From Dactylorhiza incarnata (lineage: Eukaryota > Streptophyta > Magnoliopsida > Asparagales > Orchidaceae), in assembly GCA_033032865.1 (NCBI GenBank), contig JAWHQI010000013.1, positions 8,370,001-8,434,000 of the forward strand: 64,000 nt of DNA, in the 5' to 3' direction. Made by a program: the position numbers and the translations under genes. This document shows positions 44,009 to 55,067 of the stretch, one piece after another (the first letter of the stretch is position 1; each line of letters starts with the position of its first letter). The notes beneath the pieces were generated by a model that ran no database searches, was not told the origin of the DNA, and was given only the letters and a program-made list of their open reading frames with translations.

Positions 44009-44759
44009 TGTTGAAACCGTCAACCAGTATCTGAGTTCGGGCCCATAGGGGGGTGTAGCCCGTGCTTACTTCTCCCTCACTAAACTCTCTTGACTGTGGA
44101 TGGAAAATCTTGAATAGACCTAAGGCTATAGTGAGGAGGTCCCGCCACACACCCGGAAGATCTTGGAGAGCTTTCCCTCCCAAACCAATTCTCTGTTAGG
44201 CACCATGGAGGGCACTAGCAGCCAAATCCAAAACTAGCCTGGGGGAGAGAGCTCAAAAGATCTGATCTCTTCTAAGGTGCCCATAAGGGTCTATTTATAG
44301 ATTTTCTAGTCTGGACTGCAAATATCATGAATCTGCCTTTTGGTTTTACAAATCGCGCACCAAATTGGTCTACTAACAGCCTAACTCCGCTATTCTGAAG
44401 GGCTATTGGCAGCCCACAAAGGGTATCTAGGTCATTTCCCCCTCAAAACCTTCTGGGAGAGAGGTCCGTGAAGGAAACCACTCGACAGGCTTCTCACACA
44501 CTAGATTCTACCAGGTGAGTAGTCCGTGGAGGCACCACTCGCCTAATCACCTGGCCTGCTTGGCGAGTGGGACTCCGTCGCTACTAATCTGGTCTCCCGC
44601 GCTCTCACCCATTTGAACGGGCGAGTACCATACGAATGGGACTCGCACTCGCCCGGAGACTCTCCTGTCTCTTCTGGCCTGGCCGGGTGCTCTGCCTGAC
44701 ACATGCCTCTTGACCCCTTTTTGACCTAGGGACCCACTCCGCGAATACGGGGTTGTACA
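44009..44759 (-). repeat. 3' LTR of element F
   Basis: 751 bp. TATA box CTATAAATAG at 44300-44291 (minus). GCGAGTGG/CCACTCGC motifs at about 44475-44690. Visibly more diverged from its partner than the LTRs of element E, which is inserted in F. Confidence 0.9.
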
Positions 44760-44875
44760 TAATCCCTGCTCTTTGCAAGCGAGTCCTACGCTCAGAAAGA
44801 AAAGTCCAACCCCCAATATTCGGCGAGTGCCTTGCTGACCTGGAGAGAATCTTTCTTATGGGGACATCCACTTTG

Positions 44876-45895
44876 CTATAAATATAACCTCAGTTGATGC
44901 CTTCAAAGCGCCTATTCTCCAATCACTGTTCCTTTTTTTCATCTCGGAGTTCTTGCTATGACATTCATGAGGCCGACGCCGAGACCTCTCTCGCAGTGAA
45001 TTAGGGATCGTCTTGCCGCTGCACAGGGGGAGACTGCTCCCAGGACTTCCCGGTATGCCCCCTGGCTCTCATTGACGAGAGATCCATCTAAGCCCTACCG
45101 GCTGAAGAAGGCCAGGGTGGTCCGGTGAGACCTATCGGCGAGGGAGTCTGCGTCAGAGACTCCTCCTCTATCTAACATCCCTCCTGACAATGTCATCAAG
45201 GTAATATGATCTATCTCGCCTTTGTAGCTAATCCTGGTGATGTTATGCCTTGACAACTTCGACCACTCGCAGAACCTGTAGGTGACGGAGGGTGGATCTG
45301 GGATTGACCAAGTGGATGTCGCCATTCCCCCACCTATTCTCGAAGGCATTCCACCATCCCAGGAGCCCGCCCTCCTAACTACTCCCGATGGGAGCTGGCA
45401 CGCGCCTGGTAATCACTTCACGGCCTTCTTGCCTGCCTTTATCTTTCTCCTTTTCCTGACTCTAATTTTGTAGCTCTCACCTTTGGGACCACGGGGTTAC
45501 CCCCTCCCTCGCGCAACTCTCCTGCCACCGAGACCATCGTCAACTCCCCAGCTCCAGAGCGGGAACGTTCAGCGGACAAAGGCACCGAGAACAGGTTCAT
45601 CACCCTGGGAAGGGGAAATCGCTCCACCCTCCCAGCCAACCATTCACAGGGCAGGCTGGTACCTCTCGAAAATCCCCAGTCGAGCCTTATGTACCTGGTT
45701 AGTTGCCCTCAAATTAGACTCAAAAATTTTATGAGTGGGAAAGACTAACTTTTGATCTCGCCACCTCCCTCTCCCTGCGACATCTCGGATTTTCTTGGTG
45801 ACCACGAAGATGCCAGGGGCCTGATGGATCGGATGATGGAGCTTTTTGGCAAGCTGATCTGGATGCAGCGTGATCTGGCCAATCAGACGGAGGAG
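44876..45895 (+). pseudogene. Gene F1, antisense extra ORF of element F (part)
   Basis: A TATA box CTATAAATATA at 44876 precedes an ATG at 44957 (MTFMRPTPRPLSQ, then a TGA). Exon-like pieces follow: 45282-45408 (VAIPPPILEGIPPSQEPALL), 45474-45734 and about 45745-45895, the last with DARGLMDRMMELFGKLIWMQRDLANQ. A good GT-AG intron fits 45409-45473 (65 nt, pyrimidine tract, CTAAT-like branch). 45201-45281 is another candidate. The gene is cut at 45896 by element E; its 3' end probably lies near 54809-54850. No known domain; decayed. Confidence 0.4.
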
Positions 45896-47867
45896 CACCC
45901 TGCCAGTACAAATAGTATAACAGTAGGTCCGGCCGGGACCCCACACCATACAAACCACACTAGCTAGGAGTTAAAAGGTGATAAACAGAAAGAACTACAA
46001 CAGAGTATACTTAACACTAGCGGAAGCATAATGATTTAACATTTCATTTAGAACTGTCCACTATCATAGGAATGAAACCATAAAATAGAGTTACGGCCTT
46101 AAGGCCTTACATTCACCAATGTACAAAACTCAGAACATACTTCGGCACGCAGGCCGGCAAAACATGAGAAAGCAGAAAAGGGAGGCTGGCCTTCAAGGGC
46201 CAACTCAGCAAATGGGCCACCGCCCGTTATTTCCCAGTAGGCTCACCTGCACCTGCATAAGAACATTCCACCAAGAGGTGGCAAACAAAGTAACGGTCAG
46301 CACAGCTGACCAAATTATAACGACCCCACCCCTTTCCCGGGGTGGCGGAGCTTCTACCCTGCAAGCAAGCCATACTAGCACAAGTACTAATATAAAGAAA
46401 GTGCAACTACACAAGGTGAGGTTTCAAGCACAATCAATCTTCTAGGTTGATCATCAAAAAGGAGGGAACCTAGGTATGCACATGATGTTGGTTGGGTTCA
46501 CCCGAAGGTTCCCCACAATCGCCTAAACAACCGCATGAGGCTAACAACATCAATTCCACAAAACACTCCACCGTAAGGGCCATCGCCTTAGGTGGGAAAA
46601 AGAGCTTTTGGTCGGTCTAGGTAAATCACCTTCCACGACCTCTCCCATGATCACACGTCTTACATGAGGTAGGGACCTCTTACCGATCTGCATGGAAACG
46701 GGTTCGGTTTAGCTTTGCCCGTGCTCTAATCATCGCGATCTATCGCACGACGCGGGTACGGCTTCACCTCGGCCCGTAAGGGTTTAGCACTTTCAAGTGC
46801 TACACAATTTATAAGCTACGCACCTAACCCCTTCGCAAGGATCTAGGCTTCACAAATACTCAACAAGGGAGGTACAATACGCTCCGCATCAATTTCGTGG
46901 TGAAGGTTTGCCTTCATTCAATCTCAAAGCATGGGGCTTTCGTTAGGATCTTCACAAGACGCCTACACATAAATCCCGCAATACTATAGATGATTTCACG
47001 GAGTCATTCTCCGGCACGCATTCTAGGCTTAACCTAAATGCAACGTTGCAAATCAAGCATCACCGATTCGGGCTCACGGCCACGAATAGGCTTCACACAA
47101 AATGCCTAAATCCGCACGACTACCGGATTTCTAAATGCAATATGCCAGGGACGGACACAATCGACCCGGAGTTCCGAAGAACTTGAGGAAAATCCTACAC
47201 TTCACCCATTTGGTGAAAGGGATTCCTCATGCAAGCATAGAGAAATGAATGAGAGGACAAATGACAAGTCCAAATATCGGGAGGAAGAATCGTTACCCTA
47301 GGAACGTTCTTCTGAGCCATGGATCTGAGATTTTACATGGAGGGATAGGACCGCACCGGGCTGCACTCTCCAGATCTGGAAACGGCTCGCAAAATGGAGC
47401 TCCGGAGCTCCGTCAATGGCGGGATCTCTCCTTCTTCTTCCTTGCCTCCTTATTCTTTCTCTAACCTTGGAGAGAGAAAGGCCTTGGATTAATGAGGGAT
47501 TAACCCCTCTCCAAAGACCTAAGACCCTCCAGCATCTAATCCTAGCCGTCGGATCTGATTCCAATAGATTTGATCAGCCCGATCTTCTTCTCCGCTCAAA
47601 TTCGCGGAGCAGAATAAACAGGGCGCACGAGCATCGACGCACAGTCAGTGGTCGTGCGCAAGCACTTCCCCTGATCATGCGCACTTACCGCAATAGAACT
47701 CTGAATCCTTGCGAATTAACGCACGAGCGCTGGCACACGATCACTGGTCGTGCGTGAAGAGGGACAGTGGTCGTGCGCGAAGAGCTGCTATGAAATTTCC
47801 AACCTATTCCGAGCGCAGCACCACCTCTCCGCCTAATTCGCTGAACTATGAAATTTTGAGTGTTACA
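45896..47867 (-). repeat. 3' LTR of element E
   Basis: On the minus strand begins TGTAACACTC at 47867, next to the polypurine tract AAGGGGGGTGGAGT (47881-47868). GTCGTGCGC/GCGCACGA array at 47622-47780. The end is short by about five bases. Confidence 0.9.
47622..47780. repeat. GCGCACGA/GTCGTGCGC array, element E 3' LTR
   Basis: Five to six motifs. Same motif as in element B LTRs, although the two elements are from different lineages. Confidence 0.7.
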
Positions 47868-47931
47868 ACTCCACCCCCCTTAAAAGAATTTCGTCCCAAA
47901 ATTACGAAAACAGTAATAGCAGGAATTACAG

Positions 47932-49317
47932 TTATAAATTACCTGAGAGAAATAGCTCGGGGTACTCCGCAAGCATCGTCTGCTCTCTCTCCCAAGAGAG
48001 CTCCTCTCGGCCGCAATTGTCCCACTGGACTTTCACCATCTGAATGGACTTGTTCCGCAACTGCTTTACTTCGGTATCTTCGATGCGTAAGGGCTTGACT
48101 TTCGTCGACAACCCACTATCAACCGGCACTTTGCCGACCGCAACGATATGAGTAGGCTCTTGCACTGCCTTCCTCAAAACTGAAATGTGAAACACGTCAT
48201 GTAGACCGCTCAGCTCTGCAGATAGTGTGAGTCGATAAGCCGCATCACCAACACGCTCCACAATCTCAAACGATCCCAAGTACCTTGGACTGAGCTTCTT
48301 CAAGCGTCGAATCCTTGATACCCCTTTGAACGGTTTGATCTTCAAGTAAACCCGGTCGCCAACGGCGAACTCTAGGTTCCTATGCTTGGCGTTGTAATAT
48401 TTTGCTTGCCTATCCTGGGCAATCAATAGCCTTTCACGTATAGATCGGATCGTCGAAGTTGCTTCCTCAACGTCCTTTCGCTTTAATAGCTTAGTATCGC
48501 CCGTTTCCACCCAAGACAACGACGTACGACACTTCTTACCATAGAGGGCCTCGAAGGGAGCCATCTGTATACTGGCTTGGTAGCTATTATTGTAGGCGAA
48601 CTCGATCATATAGAGATGATCTTCCCACTTCTTTCCAAAATCTAGAGCGCACATTCGGAGCATATCCTCCATTGTCCTGTTGGTCCTCTCGGTCTGTCCA
48701 TCCATTTGCGGGTGGAAGGCCGTGCTGAACTTCAATTTAGTGCCCAACAGTTCATGGATAAGTCTCCAATCTTTCGATGTGAAACGCCCATCACGATCGC
48801 TGACGATGCTACGAGGGACACCGTGCAGCCGCACAATACTATCAACATAGAGCTTCACTAGCTTTTCTACAGAATCATCCTTCCGGTTCAGAATAAAATG
48901 CGATACCTTCGTCAATCGGTCCACGATCACCCAGATGGCGTCGTTTCCCTGTTGTGATCTCGGCAATCCGTGCACGAAATCCATCGAGATATCATCAAAC
49001 TTCCACTCCGGAATCGGCAAGGACTTCAAAAATCCACCTTGACGTTGACGTTCCGCCTTCACCAACGCGCAAGTATTACACTTGGCCACGTAGAGGGCAA
49101 TGTCTTTCTTCATACCCGGCCACCAGAAAAGTTTCTTCATGTCCATGTACATTTTCGTGCTCCCCGGGTGGATAGAGTACTTGGTATGATGAGCCTCGTA
49201 CATCAACTCCGCCCGTAGAGTGCCAATGTTTGGGACGCACAATCTGCCCTCTTTCCACATAAGGCCATCTTCGAAGGAGAAATCAGCGTTTAACCCATCA
49301 ACGGTTTCCGCTTTATA
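47932..49317 (-). CDS. pol: Chromovirus integrase with chromodomain-like C terminus
   Basis: Open from 49317 (just after a TGA at 49318) to 47932; the first ATG is at 49260. The zinc-binding domain HHTKYSIHPGSTKM...CNTCALVK keeps H, H, C, C. The catalytic core has SMDFVHGLP, VSDRDGRFTS and DGQTERTNRTM with all three acidic residues. The GPF-like segment YLGSFEIVERVGDAAYRL follows, then a chromodomain-like tail with IQMVKVQWDNCGREELSWE and YPELF. This tail is typical of Tekay-type chromoviruses and targets integration to chromatin marks. It is part of one polyprotein and is separated from RNase H by the stop. Confidence 0.9.
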   Translation of the reverse strand, partial: YKAETVDGLNADFSFEDGLMWKEGRLCVPNIGTLRAELMYEAHHTKYSIHPGSTKMYMDMKKLFWWPGMKKDIALYVAKCNTCALVKAERQRQGGFLKSLPIPEWKFDDISMDFVHGLPRSQQGNDAIWVIVDRLTKVSHFILNRKDDSVEKLVKLYVDSIVRLHGVPRSIVSDRDGRFTSKDWRLIHELLGTKLKFSTAFHPQMDGQTERTNRTMEDMLRMCALDFGKKWEDHLYMIEFAYNNSYQASIQMAPFEALYGKKCRTSLSWVETGDTKLLKRKDVEEATSTIRSIRERLLIAQDRQAKYYNAKHRNLEFAVGDRVYLKIKPFKGVSRIRRLKKLSPRYLGSFEIVERVGDAAYRLTLSAELSGLHDVFHISVLRKAVQEPTHIVAVGKVPVDSGLSTKVKPLRIEDTEVKQLRNKSIQMVKVQWDNCGREELSWEREQTMLAEYPELFLSGNL

Positions 49318-50361
49318 TCATTTCATGCTCTCATCCAGCTCCAATGCCTGTCGAACTCGGTCGGCAAGGTTGTATTGAACCTCCGTCCAGTTCAAGCATG
49401 CTGAAGTAGACGCTCTTCTATCAACGCAAATGATCTCCATTTCTTCCAGCTCCCGTATTAGACGCTCATCGTGCATCAAAATCCAATTTGCTTGAGCGGG
49501 AGCCCGACGACTCAACGCGTCCGCAACTACATTTCCCTTTCCAGGAGTATATTTGATGTCGAAGGTGTAGTCCCCAAGGAACTCCATCCACCTCCTCTGA
49601 CGCATATTCAACTCCCTTTGATCCAGCAGGTACTTGAGGCTCTTGTGGTGGGTAAAGATGTCGATCTTCATGCCATACAAATAATGCCTCCAAAGCTTAA
49701 GAGCAAATACCACGGCCGCTAGCTCCAAATCATGGACCAGGTAATTCCTCTCATGAACCTTCAGTTGCCAGGAGCCGTAGGCAATTACCTTTCCGAACTG
49801 CACTAGGACACAACCCAAGCCACTCCCCGAGGTGTCGCTATAAATTTTGTAGTCTTTCGTACCACATGGCGAGCATAGAATGGGCGCCGTGGTCAGACTG
49901 CTCTTCAGCTCTTCAAAAGCTCGTGCGCACTCGGGCGACCAAACGAACTTATGATCTTTCCTAGTCAGTTTAGTGAGAGGGAGTGCAATCCTCGAGAAGT
50001 TTTCCACAAAGCGCCTATAATAGCCGGCAAGTCCTAAGAAACTTCGGACTTCCGCTACGTTTTTCAACAAAGGCCACGCTCGGATCGCTTCTATCTTCGA
50101 CGGATCAACTGCAATTCCTTCTCCACTAACAACATGACCAAGGAATGCTACTGACGGTAGCCAAAACTCGCACTTGGAGAACTTGGCAAATATTTGACTC
50201 CTCCTCAAGGTGCTCAGAACTGCGTGCAGATGCCCTACATGCTCCTCTTTCGACTGAGAGTATACCAAAATTTCGTCGATGAAGACGATCACAAATTGAT
50301 CCAAATACTCTCGGAACGTCCTGTTCATTAAGTCCATGAATACCGACGGTGCATTAGACAA
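49318..50361 (-). pseudogene. pol: Chromovirus RT (C part) and RNase H
   Basis: Begins [15 protein letters not shown] after a small deletion-frameshift near 50361 that breaks the FGLTNAP motif. The catalytic box at 50283-50272 reads FIDE instead of FIDD. RNase H has [17 protein letters not shown] and [30 protein letters not shown] carries H where D is usual in the DHKSL motif. [13 protein letters not shown] ends the domain, and a TGA at 49318 stops the frame before integrase. Confidence 0.88.
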
Positions 50362-51316
50362 CCGAACGACATCACCATGAACTCATAGTGCCCAAAGCGG
50401 GTTCTGAATGCTGTCTTTGGAATGCCATATTCCCTTATCCGAAGTTGGTAATAGCCGGACCTTAGGTCCAGTTTGGAGTATACCGTCGACCCAACCAGTT
50501 GGTCGAATAAATCATCGATTCTTGGAATCGAATATCGGTTCTTCTCGGTCAACTTGTTTAGCTCTCGATAATCAATACATTGACGCAAGCTCCCGTCCTT
50601 CTTTTTCACAAAGAGGACCGGTGCACTCCAAGGCGATGAACTTGGATGTACGTAGCCTTGCTCTAGCAGCTCTTGCAATTGGACCTTCAGCTCTGCCAGT
50701 TCCTTTGGCGCTATCCGGTACGGTGAGCGGGCCACAGGTTTGGCACCTGGCACCAACTCGATACAGAAATCAATCTCCCGATGAGGCGGAGCCCCAGGGA
50801 GTTCGTTAGGAAACACGTCGGCGTTCTCTGCTACAAATGGGACATCACACAACCTGGGCTTTGGCTCCGAAGCCTCCAACAAAGTGAAGAACAACTCGGC
50901 GCCTTTTCTCACCGCCTTAACCACTTGGAGAGCAGACATCAGCGTCTTGCTCGCTCCTCGCATACCAGCAAATGTGGTTTCTCCTTCGGTGTTCACTCCT
51001 AGAGTGGTCTCCTTTGAATTGCAATCTATGCATGCTCGCTGCTCCGAGAGCCAGTCCATGCCGAAGATCACATTGAATTCAGCTAACGGTAATAACGATG
51101 CTTCCAAATCGAAATCCTGATTTCCGATCCGCACCTTCACACGGCTCTTCCTATCCGCACTCATGCAAGATCCATTGGGTAGAACTACTTCCAATCTATC
51201 CTCTACCAAGGTAGATGGCACTCTGATTCGCACCACGAAGTCCTCGGACAGAAAAGAGTGTGATGCACCCGTATTAAATAGAGCTCTCGCCGGATAGTTG
51301 AAAATTAGGACGAAAC
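50328..51316 (-). pseudogene. pol: Chromovirus protease and RT (N part)
   Basis: The protease active site near 51275 reads NTGAS instead of DTGAS (GAT to AAT), so the catalytic aspartate is gone. [19 protein letters not shown] is the second protease block. RT begins at [20 protein letters not shown], with [40 protein letters not shown] and [12 protein letters not shown]. It ends by frameshift at about 50361. Upstream the frame is separated from gag by an 83-nt intron-like segment. Confidence 0.88.
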
Positions 51317-51399
51317 CTAATTGTACACAAATAAAGCATAAAGTCGTACAACAGTATGAATTATATATATAGCTGTAAAAGCTAGCTTCGAATTCGTAC
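51317..51399 (-). other. 83-nt GT-AG intron-like segment in gag-pol
   Basis: Minus-strand donor CAG|GTACGA at 51400/51399 and acceptor ATTAG|GTTTC at 51317/51316. The segment is AT-rich, has in-frame stops, and its exact removal keeps the frame between the DVVTG motif and the protease. Could be a true intron or a small insertion. Confidence 0.6.
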
Positions 51400-51952
51400 C
51401 TGTGACGACATCAGTTTGTCGTAGGGCTTCTTGTTGGCCAAGCGAATAGACCCTCGGCTGAGTCGGAATGTGCTAGGAAGCCGAAGACTCCGCAGCTTTA
51501 CCCTTTTCCGCAGCACGAGCATAGTCCAACGCTCGTTTCTCTGCCTTCGGGGGACCACTTCGACACACCGCGGCCTTATGTCCCACCTTCCCGCAGGTGA
51601 AACACGTGATAGGACCCCGCACAGTCGTTGCTCCCGAAACATTTGAGCGAGTTTGCTCCGCCGATTTGAACTTCCTTTTGTTCTTTCTGAACTCTGACTT
51701 GGACTGAGAGGCCGGCACATGAAACTCAGGTTTCTTTGCCACGGCTTTTGCTTGTACCCTCTTCATGTCCAACTCTAGGGATCTGGCAGTTTGGACCATC
51801 ACATGGAAACCTAACGTCATTGGGCCTGCAAGGAGCAGCCTCAACTCATCCCGAAGACCTTCATAGAACTTGTTCGTCTTTGTCTCTTCATCTTCCATCA
51901 TAGGCCCCGCATAATGACCCAGTTTAGTGAACTCGTGCAAGTACTCATTCAC
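51400..51952 (-). pseudogene. gag: Chromovirus gag C-terminal part with CCHC knuckle
   Basis: Retrotrans_gag C part (NEYLHEFTKLGHYAG, KFYEGLRDELRLLLAG), basic linker, then CCHC knuckle CFTCGKVGHKAAVC near 51604-51562. A TAG at 51475-51473 interrupts the frame, which then continues through [17 protein letters not shown] to the intron-like segment. The position of the TAG between nucleocapsid and protease is where readthrough would be useful, but with other stops nearby a mutation is more likely. Confidence 0.85.
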
Positions 51953-52609
51953 CGATCTGTCGCCTTGAGTTAACTTCAGAAACTGGTTCTACAATGCAAT
52001 GCGTTGGGCAGAAGGAATATACCTTTGAAGAATTGACTTTGAGAACCCCGATATCGTGATCTCGGTAATCTCCTTGCCTCCAAATTTGTGCACTTCCTGT
52101 TCGGCCCACCAACGCTCTGCCTCTCCGTTAAGGAGGAAGGTGGCTAAAGTGACCATCATAGCTTCTTCTGTTGCTGTCGCCTTTAGAGTTTTTCTAACCG
52201 TTGACAGCCAGTCCTCCGCCTCCGTTGGGGATCCGGTCCCCGAGAAAGTTGGAGGGTGGAAGCTTAGAAAGTGTTGCAGTTGTTGATCACGTGCTCGTGC
52301 AACGGCTACACGCTCTACAGGACGCTCCACCCTTTGCACCACCGCAGGTTCCACTGCAGCCACTGGCACAGGGGTCTCAACCCTCGGTTCCACCGCAGGT
52401 TCCGCTGCAGGTTCGATCACCGGGGCCGCATCTGTAATAGGCGTAGCAGGTTGTGCAAGACTTTGCGGTTGAGCATTGATCATCGCGAAGACAGCTTTTG
52501 CGATTAACCTGATCATCTCAGCAGGAGGAGTGGTCGCTGGCACTTCAGCCGACCCACTACTTTCAGTAGTGTTACGGGGTTGAGATGGCCCCGCACCACT
52601 CCTAGTCAC
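51953..52609 (-). pseudogene. gag: Chromovirus gag N-terminal part
   Basis: Starts with GTG at 52609 (expected ATG before TRSGAG). A proline/alanine/valine-rich linker with repeated VEPAVE-like units precedes the capsid region FLSFHPPTFSGTGSPTEAED, TLATFLLNGEAERWWAEQE and FSKSILQRYIPSAQRIAL. A TAG at 51989 replaces a codon before NQFLKLTQGDRSV. Structural protein; inactive here. Confidence 0.85.
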
Positions 52610-52760
52610 CTATAATCGTGTAAGACACAATTTAGTGACTGAAAACATAGCAAACAACAATCATGGAACGCTCAGGTTCCGCAAACAAGTATGTTTTTCC
52701 ATTCCTAAGTGGACATTCTTATTAGTTTTTGTCGTTTTAGGTGAATGCACATCCCGTGCA

Positions 52761-52796
52761 CACCACCCCTTAAAAGGAATTCGTCCCGAATTCGCT
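52761..52796 (-). other. PPT-like duplicate in element E leader
   Basis: Minus-strand GGGACGAATTCCTTTTAAGG and following GGTGG closely match the polypurine-tract region at 47906-47868. Confidence 0.6.
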
Positions 52797-52820
52797 AAAC
52801 TACGGATCGATGCCTTAAGT

Positions 52821-52832
52821 GCGATACCAAAT
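52821..52832 (-). other. Primer binding site of element E
   Basis: Minus-strand ATTTGGTATCGC, a diverged initiator-Met type PBS next to the LTR. Confidence 0.6.
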
Positions 52833-54808
52833 TATAACACCCTGCCAGTACGAATAGTATAACAGTAGGTTTGGCCGGGACCCCATGCCATACAAACCAC
52901 ACTAGCTAGGAGTTAAAAGGTGATAAACAGAAAGAACTACAAAGAGTATACTAAACACTAGCGGAAGCATAATGATTTAACATTTCATTTAGAACTGTCC
53001 ACTATCATAGGAATGAAACAATAAAATAGAGTTACGGCCTTAAGGCCTTACATTCACCAATGTACAAAACTAAGAACATACTTCGGCACGCAGGCCGGCA
53101 AAACATGAGAAAGCAGAAAAGGGAGGCTGTCCTTCAAGGGCCAACTCAGCAAAAGGGCCACCGCCCGCTATTTCCCACTAGGCTCACCTGCACCTGCATA
53201 AGAACATTCCACCAAGCGGTGGCAAACAAAGTAACGGTCAGCACAGCTGACCAAATTATAACGACCCCACCCCTTTCCCGGGGTGGCGGAGCTTCTACCC
53301 TGCAAGCAAGCCATACTAGCACAAGTACTAATATAAAGAAAGTGCAACTACACAAGGTGAGGTTTCAAGCACAATCAATCTTCTAGGTTGAGCATCAAAA
53401 AGGAGGGAACCTAGGTATGCACATGATGTTGGTTGGGTTCACCCGAAGGTTCCCCACAACCGCCTAAACAACCGCATGAGGCTAACAACATCAATTCCAC
53501 AAAACACTCCACCGTAAGGGCCATCGCCATAGGTGGGAAAAAGAGCTTTTGGTCGGTCTAGGTAAATCACCTTCCACGACCTATCCCATGATCACACGAC
53601 TTACATGAGGTAGGGACCTCTTACCGATGTGCATGGAAACGGGTTCGGTTTAGCTTTGCCCGTGCTCTAATCATCGCGATCTATCGCACGACGCGGGTAC
53701 GGCATCACCTCGGCCCGTAAGGGTTTAGCACTTTCAAGTGCTACACAATTTATAAGCTACGCACCTAACCCCTTCGCAAGGATATAGGCTTCACAAATAC
53801 TCAACAAGGGAGGTACAATACGCTCCGCATCAATTTCGTGGTGAAGGTTTGCCTTCATCCAATCTCAAAGCATGGGGATTTCATTAGGATCTTCACAAGA
53901 CGCCTACACTTAAATCCCGCAATACTATAGATGATTTCACGGAGTCATTCTCCGGCACGCATTCTAGGCTTAACCTAAATGCAACGTTGCAAATCAAGCA
54001 TCACCGATTCGGGCTCACGGCCACGAATAGGCTTCACACAAAATGCCTAAATCCGCACGACTACCGGATTTCTAAATGCAATATGCCGGGGACGGACACA
54101 ATCGACCCGGAGTTCCGAAGAACTTGAGGAAAATCCTACACTTCACCCATTTGGTGAAAGGGATTCCTCATGCAAGCATAAAGAAATGAAAGAGAGGACA
54201 AATGACAAGTCCAAATATCGAGAGGAAGAATCGTTACCCTAGGAGCGTTCTTCTTAGCCATGGATCTGAGATTTTACACGGAGGGATAGGACCGCACCGG
54301 GCTGCACTCTTCAGATATGGAAACGGCTCGCGAAACGGAGCTCCGGAGCTCCGTCAATGGCGGGATCTCTCCTTCTTCTTCCTTGCCTCCTTCTTCTTTC
54401 TCTAACCTTGGAGAGAGATAGGCCATGGATTAATGAGGGATTAACCCCTCTCCAAAGACCTAAGACCCTCCATCATCTAATCCTAGCCGTCGGATTGGAT
54501 TCCAATAGATTTGATCGGCCCGATCTTCTTCTCCGCTCAAATTCGCGGAGCAGAATAAACAGGGCGCACGAGCATCGGCGCACGGTCAGTGGTCGTGCGC
54601 AAGCACTTCCCCTGATCGTGTGCACTTACCGTAACAGAACTCTGAATCCTTGCGAATTAATGCACGAGCGCTGGCGCACGATCACTGGTCATGCGCGAAG
54701 AGGGACAGTAGTCGTGCGCGAAGAGCTGCTATGAAATTTCCAGCCTATTCTGAGCGCAGCACCACCTCTCCGCCTAATTCGCTGAACTATGAAATTTGGG
54801 GTGTTACA
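52833..54808 (-). repeat. 5' LTR of element E
   Basis: TGTAACACC...GGGTGTTATA on the minus strand. GCGCACGA/GTCGTGCGC array at 54562-54720, including CTGATCGTGTGCACTTA (54612-54628), identical to 7108-7124 in element B. ORFs inside, such as 53060-53386, only mirror the other LTR. Confidence 0.9.
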
Positions 54809-55057
54809 TTACGTATCTCACAAACTATTCCTGCCTGTAATATATATTATCTTGTTGTTTCTGCGGATGCTTTCTTTGCGAGTGCTTTCATTTATGTCAT
54901 GCTTTTCATTACATTCTCCCGAGGGGCTTCACACACCTCTTTTGCCTTCTATCGGTGGCTGGGCATAGATTGGATGGCACGAATCCTGGGCGCCAGGAGA
55001 GAGCGGAGGCTATCTGCACCCCGTGCGTAAGGAATTTCCGTTGTTTCCCCTTTTTTG

Positions 55058-55067
55058 CTATAAATAG
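55058..55067 (+). promoter_or_regulatory. TATA box of gene F2
   Basis: GCTATAAATAGCC about 115 nt upstream of ATG 55180. Confidence 0.6.

Larger units (their letters stand above)
45896..54808 (-). mobile_element. Element E: Tekay/Del-type Ty3-gypsy chromovirus
   Basis: LTRs 45896-47867 and 52833-54808. Between them on the minus strand come PBS, gag, protease, RT, RNase H, integrase and a chromodomain-like tail. The left LTR lacks the terminal five bases present at 52833-52837, and flanks (AGGAG versus TTACG) do not match, so no target duplication is seen. The LTRs are highly similar, making this the youngest visible layer of this stack. Confidence 0.92.

Noticed and set aside
46119..46445. 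108-codon ORF repeated at 53060-53386
   Set aside because: Inside both LTRs of element E, overlapping an ORF on the other strand; no domain.
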